This document shows, one piece after another, positions 61,206-64,000 of a stretch of 64,000 nucleotides of DNA. The notes beneath the pieces are model-generated. The model ran no database searches. It saw only the letters and a list, made by a program, of their open reading frames with translations, and was not told the origin of the DNA. Source of the stretch: Vanessa cardui (lineage: Eukaryota > Arthropoda > Insecta > Lepidoptera > Nymphalidae). The DNA is taken from assembly GCF_905220365.1 (NCBI RefSeq), contig NC_061125.1:12851831-12915830 (forward strand), in the 5' to 3' direction. The position numbers and the translations under genes are program-made. The number at the start of each line of letters is the position of its first letter. Position 1 is the first letter of the stretch.

Positions 61206-61456
61206 AGCGGTCTTGAGATCTAGGATATTAAGTTCCAGATCCACTATAATCAGTAAGATGTCCTCACAAAACGTTAAAGAAAAATAATAATTTGAATGCA
61301 TACTTTTTCGTTGATTCAGGTAGTTTTTTGTAACCCATATGAAATTGGTCTGATTTTTTTTTGTGTAACAGTTCAAAGAGTTCATTTCATACAAATGCTT
61401 CAGACAGAATTTCCAATAAAAATTTTAGATGTCCAACATGTTACACGATAATTGAT

Positions 61457-61622
61457 TTATTTTTATTGGCGGACGAGCATATGGGCCAACTGATTGTAAC
61501 TGGTCACCACCCCCCATAGATAAAGACGCTGTAAGAAACGTTGACCATTCCTTTCTTCCCCCAATGCACCACCAACTTTGGGAGCTAAGATAATATGACA
61601 CTTGTGCCTGTAGTTACATTGC
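61457..61622 (+). repeat. Dispersed repeat, family C, truncated
   Basis: The first half of the unit is present (GGCGGACGAGCATATGGGCC to GCCTGTAGTTACATTGC) and ends abruptly, losing the GGTAGAATA...CCCTACCACC half. Confidence 0.82.
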
Positions 61623-62831
61623 AATAAAAACTTGAGCACATAGAAAACTATAAAAATGGGGCTTGTAGCCAACCTATGTTGGCTACAATCATTTATTACG
61701 ATTCATATGTTGTAACCACTGAACAATGTCGGATCAGCATTTAAATAGTAATTTCTAGATAATTCCATTCCGATAAACTCTTCAATTCTTAGGCAACACC
61801 TGCAACATTTTATGTAACATGATAACATCTGATACATATTCTCATATACACCGAAATAATATGCTAACGAATACATCAGCTGAGGAGCAACTTTTGAAAT
61901 TGGAATAATTACTTTTTTTGGAATGTACATAAATATTACTGGACATACATAATTAATTATACTTATCTCTAATCAAACGGAACGAAAATAATTATGTAAA
62001 CAGAACGGATTTTATTTAAATTATTTAAAAAAATATATACGTCAATTGATTTAAATTGTATTTTTTTTATAATTTAGCCAATGGGTACTGAAGAAACTTT
62101 AATACCGGGATGAATAAAATATAATGTTACAAAATTAAGTCCTGATATATTTCTTAATTTAAATTAAATTCAAGCTCTGATTAGCAATTAACTTTAAAGA
62201 AAGAGTCTAAATTACTAACTTATATTAATTGTTTAGTTCCTTCATAAAGCAGTAATTTGATTCTATAATAAAATCCAACAATCAGTTTTACATCGTAATT
62301 AACTTATATCCCATATTGAAACTCTTTAATATACAAGTTATTTATTATAAAAAGGTTGTATATTTAATATTATTTAATTTTAATATTATTCGGTTGATTC
62401 CGATTTCGTAACTGTGCTCGTTCTATATTTAAATTTATTATTCGGTGATTAAAAAGTAGGAAGGCTACTTGAATAAAATGTATTTATGCTTAATTATAGT
62501 TAACGTGTCTATTATATAACTTGTGTATAAAATTATTAAGAAATAAAAAATGAGGTTCGTTCTACAAACGAATGATTGATGAAGGACAGATGGTGAACTA
62601 AAGGGACTGTTACAAAAAAAATATATTCTTGAACTATTTTTTTAAGGAGTTAACTTTAAAGAACATTTTTTGAATTAAGAATAAAGCGCTTGATAATAAT
62701 TATAGTGATATAGTGATACAAGAAAATTATTTCATTTCTAATTTTAAAATCAACCCCATATATCAAAATCATTTAGAATACATGCATTTATCTATAAATA
62801 ACACATTTTCTCTCTTTGGCCGAAATAAATA

Positions 62832-63117
62832 GAGCTGAGTTGGCTCAGCGGTTAGAACGCGTGCATCTTAACCGATGATTTCGGGTTTAAGCCCAGGCAA
62901 GCACCACTATATATATGTGCTTAATTGTGTTTGTCTCATGCTCGGTGGTGAAGGAAAACATCGTGAGGAAACCTGCATGTGTCTAATTTTATGTGCATTC
63001 CACCAACTCGCATTGGAACAGCGTAGTGGAATATGTTCCAAACTCTCTCCTTAATAGGAGAGGAGGCCTTAGCCCAGCAGTGGGAAATTTACGGGCTGTT
63101 ACTTTACTTTACTTTAT
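62832..63117 (+). mobile_element. SINE, family B (Metulj-like), full length
   Basis: This is a full copy: GAGCTGAGTTGGCTCAGCGG head with TTAGAACGCGTGCATCTTAA, a B box region GGGTTTAAGCCC, body AAGGAAAACATCGTGAGGAA, and tail AGCCCAGCAGTGGGAAATTT followed by an ACTTT simple repeat. The tail repeat matches the reversed AAAGT tails of the copies at 10041 and 57103, confirming one family. Confidence 0.93.
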
Positions 63118-64000
63118 GGCCAATGTAAAATTTTGAACATATTTAATTAAAATATGATTTTATACAGATATTTAGCATTATTCATAGACTTACAACTATA
63201 ACTTATAGATCTTGATAGTTTTCAAATTCGACTACAATGAACATAAAAAGCATAAAAGCATTGATGTATTAAAGTGTATTATAATTTGAAACGAACATTG
63301 CAATAATTTAGAATGTTATGGTATTTCTGAAGTTATTGAAACCGTGGGTGTGATTGATGAAGCGGAACGACATAAAGTGCATGGCTTGCGGTGCCTCTTG
63401 AAACCAGAGACCAATAATCTATTGACAATGGACTGCAAATATCAAAATCTCATCCGCTGTAACGGTAGGTGTGGCGTCAGCTCGTCATGATAAATACGAA
63501 AAGGCGATTTAAATGAAATTCGAATAGTTGTCTCTAACGGGCTCTTTGTTAGTTCGCGTGCAAGCTTCACGCTAGGTTAGATTCACTGGATCGACAACTC
63601 GGCAGCTGTCATCATAACTCGGACAACATTTCTTTGTTACACGGATACGACTTCATATAAACGCAGTTTATGTGAAATCTTCAAAGGAGATGAGCTCTCG
63701 AGATACTGTGTCTCACGAAAAAAAATCTATTGTAAAATTTTACACAATAAACTCTGGTCGTATCTTTGGCGCATTAAAAAGCATTCATGTGGTATCATTG
63801 TTGGGTCTATCGATGTCCATATGATCTTGACACTTTTTCATTTGTCATTATTCTTACATTCAAACTTTTTTCGCAGTGGAGCGTGGCAATATCTGTCATT
63901 ATTGTTGCTTAAAAAATAGAATTCCAAATATTCTTTACTGTACACTAACAAACACATACATAAATCATAATAAGCAAAATTCACAAGATGCCTTATAGAT
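63118..64000. other. Unassigned right edge
   Basis: The segment 63330-63720 is less AT-rich than its neighbours (GCATGGCTTGCGGTGCCTCT, GGTAGGTGTGGCGTCAGCTC) and lacks recognised repeats. It has no long frame. A host exon or regulatory block continuing beyond the window is possible. Confidence 0.4.

Noticed and set aside
62832..62910. Genuine tRNA gene
   Set aside because: The tRNA-like start is the head of a SINE B copy with its usual body and tail.

Overview
The window looks like a stretch of lepidopteran, probably nymphalid butterfly, nuclear DNA. It is strongly AT-rich, has almost no long open reading frames, and is littered with short interspersed repeats that I recognise from butterfly genomes: a tRNA-derived SINE resembling the Heliconius Metulj type, a second tRNA-derived SINE, and 3' tails of non-LTR retrotransposons. 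I found no host protein-coding gene, tRNA, rRNA or CRISPR array. The window is best read as intergenic DNA or part of a very long intron. Small host exons could be hidden, because I could not run a homology search.

The dominant feature is a full-length Ty3/Gypsy-class LTR retrotransposon at 38869-44606. It has two 495-bp LTRs that differ at two positions, a 4-bp target duplication (CACG), an in-LTR TATA box and polyadenylation signal, and one uninterrupted 1323-codon Gag-Pol frame at 39450-43421. That frame carries two CCHC knuckles, a DTG protease, a YIDD reverse transcriptase, RNase H, an HHCC/DD35E integrase and a GPY/F-like C-terminus. There is no envelope frame. The roughly 690 bp between the stop codon and the 3' LTR hold a tandem pair of GC-rich stem-loop units, A-rich tracts and a tight hairpin, but no obvious polypurine tract next to the LTR.

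Region by region: 1-13 kb holds SINE copies of families A and B and LINE tails in AT-rich DNA. 13-25 kb has a lone hAT-like terminus, one SINE A, a decayed SINE B and family C copies. 25-37 kb is dense in family C copies, LINE tails and SINE B copies, one of them with an internal hairpin and one split by a foreign insert. 38.9-44.6 kb is the LTR element. 45-55 kb has few repeats but contains a LINE ORF2 C-terminal relic (50.0 kb), a GC-rich repeat-like patch (50.9 kb) and a perfect palindrome (55.1 kb). 56-64 kb holds four SINE B copies, partial family C copies and a promoter-like CRE/X-box cluster at 57.8 kb.

Functionally, the only apparently intact enzyme set is the Gag-Pol of the LTR element. 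The SINEs depend in general on LINE machinery supplied elsewhere; the LINE relics here are fragments without a working reverse transcriptase. Repeat names are from memory and family letters are local labels.
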